Shown in pieces: positions 44,027 to 52,038 of a stretch of DNA of 64,000 nt (its first letter is position 1; each line of letters starts with the position of its first letter). This DNA is from Bauldia litoralis. Lineage in GTDB: Bacteria; Pseudomonadota; Alphaproteobacteria; Rhizobiales; Kaistiaceae. A program made the translations under genes and the position numbers. Under the pieces are notes generated by a model. It did no database searches and had not been told where the DNA came from. It saw only the letters and a program-made list of their open reading frames with translations. The DNA lies in the NCBI GenBank assembly GCA_945882315.1, contig CAMCWB010000008.1:1-64000 (forward strand). The letters run 5' to 3'.

Positions 44027-45295
44027 ATGTCGGCAACACAAACCGCTCCGGCGCTTCTCGATCCTATGCTGCGTGACACCGTGAGCGCAGCGTCCCGGCC
44101 GGGACGTCGCGTCATCGCCCAGCCGGTCCGCGTCTCCCTATCCATCGCCGACGATCTCGCCGGGCTCGCCGACGAATGGCAGGCTTTCGAGCAGGAGGCC
44201 GACTGCACCGTTTTCCAGGCTTTCGCCTGGCAGTCCGCCTGGATGAAATATGTCGCGCCCCACCAGATGGTGACGCCGGCGATCGTGATTGGCCGCGATC
44301 CGGCCGGCGCGCTGCTTTTCATCCTGCCGCTGGCCGTCGAGAAGCAGGCCCTCTGCCGCAGCCTCATCTGGCTCTCCACCGACCTTTCCGACTACAACGC
44401 GCCGCTACTCGCGAAGGATTTTGCCGATCGCGTCGGCAGCGAAAATTTCCCCTCCATCTGGCGCGATATTCTGGCCATCCTGCGGCGCGATGCGCGCTTC
44501 AGCCCGGACGCCGTCATTCTCGAGAAGATGCCGGAGGCCGTGGGCGCCCAGCCCAATCCCTTTATGGCGCTTTCGGTGATCGAGTGCCCAAACGGCGCGC
44601 ATCTGACGCGTCTCTTCGGCACCTGAGAGGAATTCTACCAGGCGAAGCGTTCGTCCGAGACGCGCCGCCACGACCGCTCGAAGCGCAAGCGGCTGGGCAA
44701 GATGGGCGAGGTCCGCATGGCGATGCCGGCGACCGGCACCGAGGTCCAGGAGACGCTCACCACGCTGATGGCGCAGAAGACGCGTGCCTTCGCCCGGATG
44801 GGCGTCCGCAACCTTTTCGGCCGGCCGGGCTATGCCGATTTCTTCCGCGGCATCGCTGCCGACCCGGCCAATCGCGACCTCGTCCATATCAGCCGGCTCG
44901 ATGTCGGCGAGACCGCCGCGGCCGCCAATTTGGGCCTCGTCCACGCCCGCCGCTACTACCACATCCTGGCCAGCTACGATGACGGCCCGACTTCCAAATA
45001 CGGCCCCGGCGCCGCCCATCTTCACGACCTCATGGCCTATGCGATCGGCCGCGGCTGCAACGTCTACGACTTCACGATCGGCGACGAGGAATACAAGCGC
45101 AACTGGTCGGACGGCTATGTCGAGTTGAAGGACCACCGCGCCATTCTCACCCCGATCGGCGCCGCCGCGACGCTGCCGGCCGCCTTCGTCTCGGCCGTCA
45201 AGCGTGTCGTCAAGCATTCGCCGCGCGTCTGGAGCTGGACGGTGCGGGCGCGGGCCTTTCTGGGGCGTTTCCGGCACGAAAACCCGGCTGGCTGA
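44027..45295 (+). pseudogene. CelD-type GNAT acetyltransferase interrupted by one TGA
   Basis: One reading frame of 423 codons from ATG 44027 is broken only by TGA at 44624-44626. Both sides belong to the same protein: the N-terminal part has WQAFEQEADCTVFQAFAWQS and LPLAVEKQALCRSLIWLSTD, the typical BcsL/CelD opening; directly after the TGA comes EEFYQAKRSSETRRHDRSKR, the expected core helix. In the family a Trp commonly stands at this point (xWEExxxxKRS), so TGG to TGA is the simplest change. The C-terminal half (VKDFTIGDEEYKRNWSDG-like, here DFTIGDEEYKRNWSDGYVEL) is intact. It is either a recent pseudogene, a read-through case or a sequence error. Members are linked to cellulose or exopolysaccharide synthesis. 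Confidence 0.85.
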
Positions 45296-45718
45296 TACAA
45301 ATTCCCAGCCTCTGACAGTGCTCATCGCGATGTCGTCAAGTAACCCACGCGTGAATAGGGTTAAGCTTAATATGAATGACTTTATCAGTGAAATTTACCC
45401 CAAATTTCATTTTGTTTTGTAGGTAACGGCGGCAAGCGTTACTGTCTCGGCGTTTACAACGCGGCCACCGACATCATCTCCCGTCAAAACGGACCCCGGC
45501 TCAATGAGCGCTCTTGCCGGCCTCATCGATCAACCTGAGGACACAATCCTCCTTCCACGCCACCGTCACACGTGGTCGGAGCGGTTGCCGGTCGGAGCTT
45601 TGCGGGGATGGATGAAGGCCGAGCATATTCCGAGGGACGCTGAATTCGAGAAGCCAACAAAAATATAAGGGCTGCCGCGTGACGGGCGCGGCCGCTTGTG
45701 GGGACAAGGGGTAGGGAT
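45296..45718. other. 423-bp intergenic region, AT-rich in part
   Basis: No gene is supported here. The stretch 45350-45425 is strikingly AT-rich for this genome (for example GGTTAAGCTTAATATGAATG) and probably contains promoter elements for the polysaccharide deacetylase gene. It also holds a hairpin at 45391-45409. Short open frames crossing the region have no family features and poor starts. Confidence 0.5.
45391..45409 (+). terminator. AT-rich hairpin GAAATTT-acccc-AAATTTC with T-rich tail
   Basis: A perfect seven-base stem with a five-base loop, followed by ATTTTGTTTTG. It is 96 bases after the end of the interrupted acetyltransferase and may terminate it. The low GC stem makes it weak. 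Confidence 0.4.
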
Positions 45719-46825
45719 ATGGCGCTGCGGGAAGCTGTCGACCGGGATACGGGCTGGGAGCACGAGATGGCGAGGGTGAACAAGTCGCTCATTCGCGCCT
45801 GTCTCGAGGCGCTCTATTTCAGCGGCGCACACCATATCGCGCGGCCTTTCCTGGCCGGCGTCGGCGCCGTCCTCACCCTCCATCGCGTCCGCCCGGAATC
45901 GGGCGATCCCTTCCAGCCGAACCACCTTCTCGAGATCACGCCCGGCTACCTCGACGCCATCCTGCACCGCATCCGCAGCGCCGGCGTCGAGATCGTCACG
46001 CTCGACGAGGCCAGCCGCCGGCTGGCGGGCGGCGATTTTTCCGGCCGCTTCATCGCGCTGACCTTCGACGACGGCTATCGCGACAACCGCGAATACGCGC
46101 TGCCGATCCTGCGCAAATACGACGCCCCCTTCACCATCTACGTTCCGTCGAGCTTCGCCGAGGGCGTCGGAGAGTTGTGGTGGGTAGTGCTTGAACGCGC
46201 CGTCGCCAAGAGCTCCCGCATCGAGATCGACACCGGCGGCCAGCGCCGCGTCTTCAAATGCGACGACCTCGCCGGGAAGGAAGACGCCGCGCGCCGGATC
46301 TACTGGTGGCTACGCAGCCTGCCGCAGGATGACGACATCCGCCGGGTCATCCGCCAGATCGCCGCCGACGCCGGCATCGACATCGCCGCCATCTGCCGCG
46401 AGCTGTGCATGGACTGGGATGAGCTCCGCGAGATCGGCAAGGACGCGCTCGTCACCTTCGGCGCCCACACCGCGACGCATCCGATCCTGTCGAAAGTCTC
46501 GCCGGAGCGCGTCGAGGCGGAAATGCGCGACGGCGCCGCCGCGATCGAGAAGGAGCTTTCCGTCCGCCCGCTCCACTTCTCCTATCCGGTCGGCGACGCG
46601 CCTTCGGCCGGACCGCGCGAATTCGCCATCGCCGAAAAGCTTGGCTTCCGCTCGGCCGTCACGACCAGGCCGGGCGTCCTCTTCGCCGACCATGCCGACC
46701 ACATGACGGCGCTGCCGCGCATGTCGATGAACGGCACGTTCCAGCGGCTCCGCTATTTCGATGTACTTCTGTCCGGCGCGCCGACCGCGCTGCTCAACCG
46801 TTTCCGCCGCGTCGACGCCGCCTGA
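45719..46825 (+). CDS. Polysaccharide deacetylase (NodB homology domain)
   Basis: A 368-residue protein from ATG 45719, with AAGGGGTAGGG upstream as ribosome site; GTG 45698 and ATG 45767 are alternatives. The NodB-domain motif TFDDGYRDN is at about residues 115-123 (catalytic and metal Asp) and the histidine motif GAHTATHPIL at about 248-257, separated by a helical insertion. No signal peptide is evident, so it is cytoplasmic or membrane-associated. It would remove acetyl groups from a polysaccharide or lipid-linked sugar and follows the broken CelD-type acetyltransferase, both pointing to glycan modification. Confidence 0.9.
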   Translation: MALREAVDRDTGWEHEMARVNKSLIRACLEALYFSGAHHIARPFLAGVGAVLTLHRVRPESGDPFQPNHLLEITPGYLDAILHRIRSAGVEIVTLDEASRRLAGGDFSGRFIALTFDDGYRDNREYALPILRKYDAPFTIYVPSSFAEGVGELWWVVLERAVAKSSRIEIDTGGQRRVFKCDDLAGKEDAARRIYWWLRSLPQDDDIRRVIRQIAADAGIDIAAICRELCMDWDELREIGKDALVTFGAHTATHPILSKVSPERVEAEMRDGAAAIEKELSVRPLHFSYPVGDAPSAGPREFAIAEKLGFRSAVTTRPGVLFADHADHMTALPRMSMNGTFQRLRYFDVLLSGAPTALLNRFRRVDAA

Positions 46826-46851
46826 CCGGTATCATCCCGGCCGGGCGGCGG

Positions 46852-47994
46852 TCAGCGCCTGATGGTCGCCGAGACGCCAAAAATGTGATTGTCGTAGTCG
46901 TGCCCGGGGTCGTTCGAGTCGTTGTATTCGTACTCGTAGTCGAACCGCAGCCCGGTCTGGACGCCGAAGACGTCCTTGAGCAGGACCGATACGCCGGGCG
47001 TCACGGTCCAATCCTGGCGATTGTCGCCATTGGCGGCCTCGTCGACCAGGAAATACCGGTTCTTGACGTCGACGCTGACGCCCGCCGTCACCAGGTCGCT
47101 GAGCACGCGGTCGTAGGAGACCTTGACGCCGCCGACGACATATTTGCCCGGCGAGAAATCATTGATGTTGTCGTTGAAGGTGCCGTCGATCTCGCTCCAC
47201 CGGATCATCGGCGCGATCGAGAAGGCGTCATTCTCTCCGAAGACGTCCGTCCACGCCTTCTTGCCGGCCGCGTCGAGATAGAAGCCCTGGTCGGCGGTCA
47301 TGTCCGCATCATACTGGCGATAGCCGGCCCGGAAGCGCGCCCATTGATAGACGCCTTCGAGATAGCCCTCGAACAGCGCGCTAACATTGACGTCGGCATA
47401 GTAGAACTGGTCGTCGGCCATCGCCACGCCGCCGCCGATCGCCGGATGCAGGCTGATCGTCGAGGCGCCGAGATCGAAGATCGGTCCGATCGTCGCCGCC
47501 GCGTTGGCGTAGTTCAGGTCGTCTTCGAAAGCGTGAAGTTCGCCGTAAAGGGAGCCGACGGTCCGCCAGCGAATCCCGTTGAAATTGCGCTCGTCCTTTA
47601 CCCGCGCCCGTCCGTAATAGAGGAAATCGCCCTCTTCGCCGTCCGCCTCATGCTCGACATTCGATTCGCCCTTGAAGCCGAAATCGAGAAAGGTCTGCGT
47701 CGACGGCGGCTGGATGATGCGGCGGACGCGGATCAGGCCGCGCTTGGCGGCGACATTGTCGGGATGGTTGAGGAGGACGCGTTCATAGGCGGCGAGCGCC
47801 AGGCGGTATTTGCCCTGCCCCTCGGCGATCAGCGCATAATCGAGATTGAGCTCGATGCTGGTCGGATCTTCGAGGATGAGCGCATTCGCATCGAAGAGCT
47901 CGTCGGCCAATGCGGGCGAACTGCCCAATGCGAGCGACCCCGATACCAGGGGCAATGCCACCGCCATGCAGAAGATGCGTCGCGACTTTGCCAT
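46852..47994 (-). CDS. Secreted TPR protein with outer-membrane beta-barrel
   Basis: A 380-residue protein from ATG 47994 (MAKSRRIFCMAVALPLVSGS) with a signal peptide cut near ALADE (residue 32). Residues 35-90 form one or two TPR helical pairs (LDYALIAEGQGKYRLALAAYERVLLNHPDN). From about residue 95 to the end, alternating, aromatic-rich strands (FLDFGFKGESNVE, FLYYGRARVKD, WARFRAGYRQYD, GLRFDYEYEYND) indicate a C-terminal barrel. The architecture recalls surface lipoprotein assembly modifiers (DUF560), but barrel size and specificity are unverified. It diverges from the FecR-domain gene, with 256 bases between, suggesting a functional pair. Confidence 0.78.
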   Translation of the reverse strand: MAKSRRIFCMAVALPLVSGSLALGSSPALADELFDANALILEDPTSIELNLDYALIAEGQGKYRLALAAYERVLLNHPDNVAAKRGLIRVRRIIQPPSTQTFLDFGFKGESNVEHEADGEEGDFLYYGRARVKDERNFNGIRWRTVGSLYGELHAFEDDLNYANAAATIGPIFDLGASTISLHPAIGGGVAMADDQFYYADVNVSALFEGYLEGVYQWARFRAGYRQYDADMTADQGFYLDAAGKKAWTDVFGENDAFSIAPMIRWSEIDGTFNDNINDFSPGKYVVGGVKVSYDRVLSDLVTAGVSVDVKNRYFLVDEAANGDNRQDWTVTPGVSVLLKDVFGVQTGLRFDYEYEYNDSNDPGHDYDNHIFGVSATIRR

Positions 47995-48250
47995 AGGCGC
48001 CCCAACGCTTCCGCCGGGAAGCGCTTCGTCTGGGAAGGTACGGGGATGGAACCGGGCGTGCAATTGCATTCATGCCACAGTTCCGAATTACTTGGCGTCG
48101 ACACCCGCGACTGGCTGAAAACCGGGCATTCTGACCGCTTTGCAGGCTGTTTCGAACATGCCTTGATCGCCGCGACACTGGCAGAGCGCGTCTTCGCGTC
48201 GTAGGATCGAATCAGGGACGGGCCTCGAACGACGTTCGGAGAGCGGTGAC

Positions 48251-49015
48251 ATGCTGAGAATTCTCGAAAAGTCTTCCATGCTCTCCGCGGCGCTGTTTGC
48301 CGGCGCCATCCTCGCCGCCCCGCTCATGGCCGGCCCCGCTTCAGCCCAGTCGAAAGTCGGCGTCGCCTCGGCGGTGAAGAACGACGTGCAGGGCATTGCC
48401 GGCGGCTCCGGCCGGGCGCTCTCGCCGGGCTCGAGCGTCTTCGAGCAGGAGACCGTCCGCACCGGCGCCGAGTCGATCGCGCAATTGCTCTTCCTCGACC
48501 AGACCTCGCTGTCCGTCGGTCCGCGCTCGGAGGTCGTCCTCGACCATTTCGTCTACGACCCGGCGCGCGGCACCGGCGACGTGATCCTTTCGGCGACGCG
48601 CGGCGCCTTCCGTTTCGTGTCGGGCTCGCAGAATCCGCTCAGCTACAAGATCAACACCCCGGTCGCGACCATCGGCGTCCGCGGCACGATCGTCGATTGC
48701 GTGCTCAACACCCTCACCTGCGTCGTCCAGGAAGGCGCCGCGGTCCTCACGGTCGGCGGCAAGGAATACCGCGTCGAGGCGGGCCAGGCCCTGTCGATCG
48801 GCAAGGACGGCAAGGTCACCGGCCCCTACCAGCATGACGGCGTCTTCGACGCGGTGAAATTCGCCACCCCCTACCCGCTCTTCGGCTCCGGCCTGCCCAC
48901 CGAGACCTGGCAGGTCGAGATCCCCGATGGCTCGACCCAGCGCATCGAGGATTTCTTCGAGCACGAGCCGATCGATCAGTGCAGCCCATCCGACAACTAT
49001 TGCTCGCCGAGGTGA
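48251..49015 (+). CDS. Secreted FecR-domain protein
   Basis: A 254-residue protein (MLRILEKSSMLSAALFAGAI) with a signal peptide cut near ASAQS (residue 33). A FecR domain spans about residues 45-170: VFEQETVRTGAESIAQLLFL, LSVGPRSEVVLDHFVYD and NTPVATIGVRGTIVDC. It lacks the membrane helix and N-terminal anti-sigma region of true FecR, and no sigma-factor gene is adjacent, so it is a periplasmic or exported FecR-fold protein, not a classical iron-signalling regulator. Two cysteine pairs (VDCVLNTLTC and the C-terminal QCSPSDNYC) may form disulfides. It diverges from the TPR-barrel gene. Confidence 0.87.
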   Translation: MLRILEKSSMLSAALFAGAILAAPLMAGPASAQSKVGVASAVKNDVQGIAGGSGRALSPGSSVFEQETVRTGAESIAQLLFLDQTSLSVGPRSEVVLDHFVYDPARGTGDVILSATRGAFRFVSGSQNPLSYKINTPVATIGVRGTIVDCVLNTLTCVVQEGAAVLTVGGKEYRVEAGQALSIGKDGKVTGPYQHDGVFDAVKFATPYPLFGSGLPTETWQVEIPDGSTQRIEDFFEHEPIDQCSPSDNYCSPR

Positions 49016-49068
49016 TCCTCGGCGTTCAGCGCACGGCATAAGGCCGGGCTGCAGCAGTCTTAGCTGAC

Positions 49069-50637
49069 ATGCCATCTGCACGCCGTTGGCCGACCGCTTT
49101 CATCATCCTCTGCGGAATTCTCGCGGCCCTTGCGCTGCGGCTTGCCGCCGGCGTCTGGCAGCCGCTGTCTGTTGACGAGTGGTTCACGCTCAACTCGCTC
49201 GCCGGTGACGTCCCGGCCCTGATCCGGGAGCGACTCGCCGCCAGTCACTCGCCCCTCTATTTCCTGCTTCTCAAAGCCGCCGGGCTGACCGCCCAGTCAT
49301 CGGATGCTGCCCTGCGCATCCCCTCCGCGATCATCGATTCCCTCGGCATCGGGCTGCTTACCTGGATAGCGGCAAAGACATCCGGCCGTTTCGCCGTCTT
49401 TGCCTTCCTGGTCATGGCCTGCCTCTCGCCGGCCCTCCTCACCCACGGCCACACGGCGCGGCCTTATGCGCTTCTCTATTTCTGCCTCGCATTGGCGCTG
49501 GCCGGCGCGGTGACCGCGATCCGCGTGCCGCGCGTCACCGTCTCCGCTTTCGGCGTCGGCGCGCGCCACGGCCCCGCGCAAAGGACGACGCGGATCGCCA
49601 TCGCCGCGATGGCCGTCGGTCTCGTCGGCGCCGGCTACACGCAGAATCTCGGCGTCATCGCCGCCGCCCTGATGCCGGCAGCGATAATCTTTCTCCCGGC
49701 CTGCCGCCGAAATCGGCGCTTCCTCCGCCTGTGGCTCGTGGTCCACGCCCTCGTCTGGCTGGCTCTCCTTCCCAATCTCATTGCGCTCGCCCCGACCGTG
49801 CAGGCGCTCACCGGCCATTACTGGGTGGAGATGGCCAGTTCTTCCAGCCTGAAAAGCCTGCGCTTTGTCGTCACCAACACCTACGGCTTCTTCTTCAGCG
49901 GCGACCGCAACCGCTTCCTGCCGGCGGGCTTCGAGATCGGTGTCGGCATTGCGGTCGCCTGCCTCGCTTGCGTCTCGCTCGTCGTGCATCGCCACCGCGC
50001 CACGGCCAGGCTGATCGCCTTCGCCGCTTTCGCGCTGCCGCTCGCCGTGCTCGCCATGAGCGCGGTCCAGAGCCTCCTGATCCCGCGCTATTTCATAGTC
50101 GCCCTGCCGGCTTTTTTCCTGCTCGCCGCGGACGGCGCCGCGATCCTCGCGAAGCTGCTTGCCGGACGTATGATCGCCCTGGTCATCCTCGCCGGCGTCG
50201 CGCTGCAGGGGCTCGACGCCACCGTCGACCAGCGCGTCCTCGACTGGCGGATGGCCGTCCGATTCCTCGACATGAACAGCTACGGCGTCGTCCGCGGTGT
50301 CGCCAACACCCCGCTGGAGAAGGGCATGGTCGAGCGTCATGCCGCTCCCGGCCTCGCCGTCGACCTGACGCTGGAAACCGATCCGCGCCTTGCCGGCGAA
50401 CGGCTCGCGGCGCTGCTGCGGACGGAGCCCTTCGTCTGGCTTTTCGAGGGCTGGCGGCCCGATCAGCCTGGCCCGGATATTTCCGCCTATGTCGCCTGCT
50501 CCTGGCTCTTCGGCCAGAGCAAGATCTTTATCCTTGCCCGGGATCGCGCCAATCTTCCGGCCGCGATCCGCGCCTGCGGCCCCCAGAACGGCTACCTCCA
50601 GGACGAACTCCGACGCGTCCTCTATCCGGCGCCGTAA
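49069..50637 (+). CDS. Polytopic membrane glycosyltransferase (GT39/ArnT-like fold)
   Basis: A 522-residue inner-membrane protein with about ten hydrophobic segments. The first periplasmic loop carries VDEWFTLN (Asp-Glu at about residues 37-38), the acidic motif of GT-C enzymes, followed by SHSPLYFLLLKAAG, as in mannosyl- and aminoarabinosyl-transferases of the ArnT/PMT/DUF2723 type. It would use a polyprenyl-phosphate sugar as donor on the periplasmic side; donor and acceptor are unknown. It follows the FecR-domain gene by 53 bases and precedes the secreted ClpP-like gene. Confidence 0.83.
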   Translation: MPSARRWPTAFIILCGILAALALRLAAGVWQPLSVDEWFTLNSLAGDVPALIRERLAASHSPLYFLLLKAAGLTAQSSDAALRIPSAIIDSLGIGLLTWIAAKTSGRFAVFAFLVMACLSPALLTHGHTARPYALLYFCLALALAGAVTAIRVPRVTVSAFGVGARHGPAQRTTRIAIAAMAVGLVGAGYTQNLGVIAAALMPAAIIFLPACRRNRRFLRLWLVVHALVWLALLPNLIALAPTVQALTGHYWVEMASSSSLKSLRFVVTNTYGFFFSGDRNRFLPAGFEIGVGIAVACLACVSLVVHRHRATARLIAFAAFALPLAVLAMSAVQSLLIPRYFIVALPAFFLLAADGAAILAKLLAGRMIALVILAGVALQGLDATVDQRVLDWRMAVRFLDMNSYGVVRGVANTPLEKGMVERHAAPGLAVDLTLETDPRLAGERLAALLRTEPFVWLFEGWRPDQPGPDISAYVACSWLFGQSKIFILARDRANLPAAIRACGPQNGYLQDELRRVLYPAP

Positions 50638-50687
50638 GGCCGAATGTCACGGGGCCCGCCCTTCCCTTAACCGGGCGTCCGCATAGA

Positions 50688-51719
50688 ATGGCGCAAAACC
50701 CGACGGAGGCCGCCTTGCCCAAATTCTCGCATCTGATCGCCCTTGCCGCCGCCTTCCTGTCCTTCCTGCCGGCTGCCGCCTCCGCCATGCAATGGACGAC
50801 CAGCGGCAGCGGCCTCGGCATCGTCATCATCGCCGATGGCGACATCGAGCAGGGCGACGACCAGAAGCTTCGCGACCTCGTCGCCGAAATGAACCAGACC
50901 ATCAAGGGCCTCGTCCAGCGCGCCGAGGAGTTCAAGCTGAGCCCGGCGATCGAGTTCAATTCGCCCGGCGGCAACCTCTTCGCCGGCCTGCAGCTCGGCC
51001 TCGCCATCCAGGAGCTTGGCCTCCGCACGCGCGTCCCTGACGGCAACATCTGCCTGTCGGCCTGCACCTACGCTTTCCTCGGCGGCGTCGACCGCCGCGT
51101 CCTCGGCCATTTCGGCGTCCACGCCGTCTCGACCAGCGACGACAAGATCGGCGCGCAGATGCTCGACGATATCCAGGAGATCAGCGCCATCCTCATCGCC
51201 TATACCCGCGACATGGTCGGCGTCAGCAACATGGCCGAAGCCGGCCTGCAGGTCCGCGCCGCCGAGATGTACGAGCTGACCGATCCCGAGCTTCGCGACT
51301 GGAAGGTGATCACCCATGTCTCGCGGCCGGGCCAGCGCTTCGAGAGCGCCTCGGGGCCGCTGTCGCGCTGCGACGACGACGCCTGGCGCCAGGAGATCAT
51401 CCCGCATGACGTGATCTGCGCCGACCTCACCGTCGGCCGCAACTACATCGACATCGTCGACGCGATCGACGCCCTGAAGAGCCGCGTCGACGGCACCGCG
51501 CTCGAAGAGGAGGAAGGCCGTTTCGACGCCTACTGGCAGTCCTGCGAGACCGCCTGGATGTCGCAACTGAAAGCGCCGCAGCAGATCCGCCCGGCGGTCG
51601 AAGGCTGCATGCGCGAAGCCTTCACGGCCCGCGCCAACGAACTCGCCTCGCTCCGCAAATTCCACGAGATCGGCGAACTAGAGCCCGCTCTCAGCGGTTG
51701 GAAGGCGCCGTCTAATTAG
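50688..51719 (+). CDS. Secreted ClpP/SppA-fold protein
   Basis: A 343-residue protein from ATG 50688 with a signal peptide (residues 12-34, ending ASAM). It has the clan SK landmarks: EFNSPGGNLFAGLQLG (SPGGN at 92-96, oxyanion glycines), ICLSACTYAFLGG with a candidate nucleophile Ser124, and FGVHAVS with His145. Catalytic competence is plausible but not certain, since the Ser context is LSAC rather than the usual ASSM or SGG. Helical C-terminal half with cysteines (ESC, EGCMRE) possibly disulfide-bonded. No membrane helix beyond the signal. Role unknown; quality control in the periplasm is a guess. Confidence 0.82.
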   Translation: MAQNPTEAALPKFSHLIALAAAFLSFLPAAASAMQWTTSGSGLGIVIIADGDIEQGDDQKLRDLVAEMNQTIKGLVQRAEEFKLSPAIEFNSPGGNLFAGLQLGLAIQELGLRTRVPDGNICLSACTYAFLGGVDRRVLGHFGVHAVSTSDDKIGAQMLDDIQEISAILIAYTRDMVGVSNMAEAGLQVRAAEMYELTDPELRDWKVITHVSRPGQRFESASGPLSRCDDDAWRQEIIPHDVICADLTVGRNYIDIVDAIDALKSRVDGTALEEEEGRFDAYWQSCETAWMSQLKAPQQIRPAVEGCMREAFTARANELASLRKFHEIGELEPALSGWKAPSN

Positions 51720-51750
51720 GGCGCGTTGCGTCCTGGGGCGAACGCCTCGG

Positions 51751-51807
51751 CTCAATCCTCGTCCTTCGAGGCCCGGCTTTGCCGGGCACCTCAGGATGAG
51801 GATTGAG
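51751..51807. repeat. 57-bp palindromic repeat CTCAATCCTC...GAGGATTGAG
   Basis: Perfect ten-base outer arms (51751-51760 and 51798-51807) enclose a second hairpin GCCCGGC-ttt-GCCGGGC (51771-51787). The unit includes CCTCAGGATGAGG, a sequence recurring in intergenic repeats of Hyphomicrobiales. It may act as a bidirectional terminator for the ClpP-like gene. Confidence 0.65.
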
Positions 51808-51857
51808 AGATAGATTTTTCCACGTTCGCCCGCCCCAATGCACGACCCCAGTTCCGC

Positions 51858-51945
51858 CTCCTCCTGAGGTGCGAGGGCCACGGGAGAGCATGAACGGCCG
51901 AAGGCCGGACAGGGACGGAAAGAAAAACCCGAGCCTCGAAGGACG
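51858..51945. repeat. Inverted, partly diverged partner of the 51751 repeat
   Basis: TCCTCCTGAGGTGCGAGG at the left and CGAGCCTCGAAGGACG at the right mirror the CCTCAGGATGAGG and GTCCTTCGAGGCCCGG parts of the first repeat. Between them lies ACGGCCGAAGGCCGG, a further hairpin. The two blocks therefore form one composite inverted element. Confidence 0.55.
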
Positions 51946-52000
51946 GGGCGGCCCGGACGCAACCGCAAGCAGGATAGTTGGATTGCTGCGGGGGTGGTTA

Positions 52001-52028
52001 GCCGGCCGCGACTTCCGCCGCGGCCGGC
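52001..52028 (-). terminator. GC-rich hairpin downstream of the oxidoreductase gene
   Basis: GCCGGCCGCG (52001-52010) and CGCGGCCGGC (52019-52028) form a perfect ten-base stem with an eight-base loop. On the minus strand it follows the oxidoreductase stop by ten bases. It lacks a T tract, so termination may be partial. Confidence 0.5.
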
Positions 52029-52038
52029 CAAGCTTCGC

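Larger units (their letters stand above)
51720..52038. other. 319-bp intergenic region filled with repeats
   Basis: No gene is supported. The region consists of a palindromic repeat (51751-51807), a related inverted block (about 51858-51945) and a GC-rich hairpin (52001-52028). It lies between two convergent genes. Confidence 0.6.

Noticed and set aside
44624-44626. TGA as a selenocysteine codon
   Set aside because: The family has Trp, not Cys, at this place, and no SECIS-like hairpin was seen directly downstream; mutation or error is simpler.
45204-45422. Short frame spanning the end of the acetyltransferase and the AT-rich gap
   Set aside because: Starts inside another gene in a different frame and has no recognisable features; the AT-rich stretch is better read as promoter or terminator DNA.
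46885-48204. 439-codon frame antisense to the TPR-barrel gene
   Set aside because: Composition typical of a shadow frame; the opposite strand has signal peptide, TPR and barrel strands.
48251-49015. FecR-domain gene as part of an iron-starvation sigma system
   Set aside because: The protein has a signal peptide instead of a cytoplasmic anti-sigma domain and membrane helix, and neither a sigma factor nor a TonB receptor gene is adjacent.
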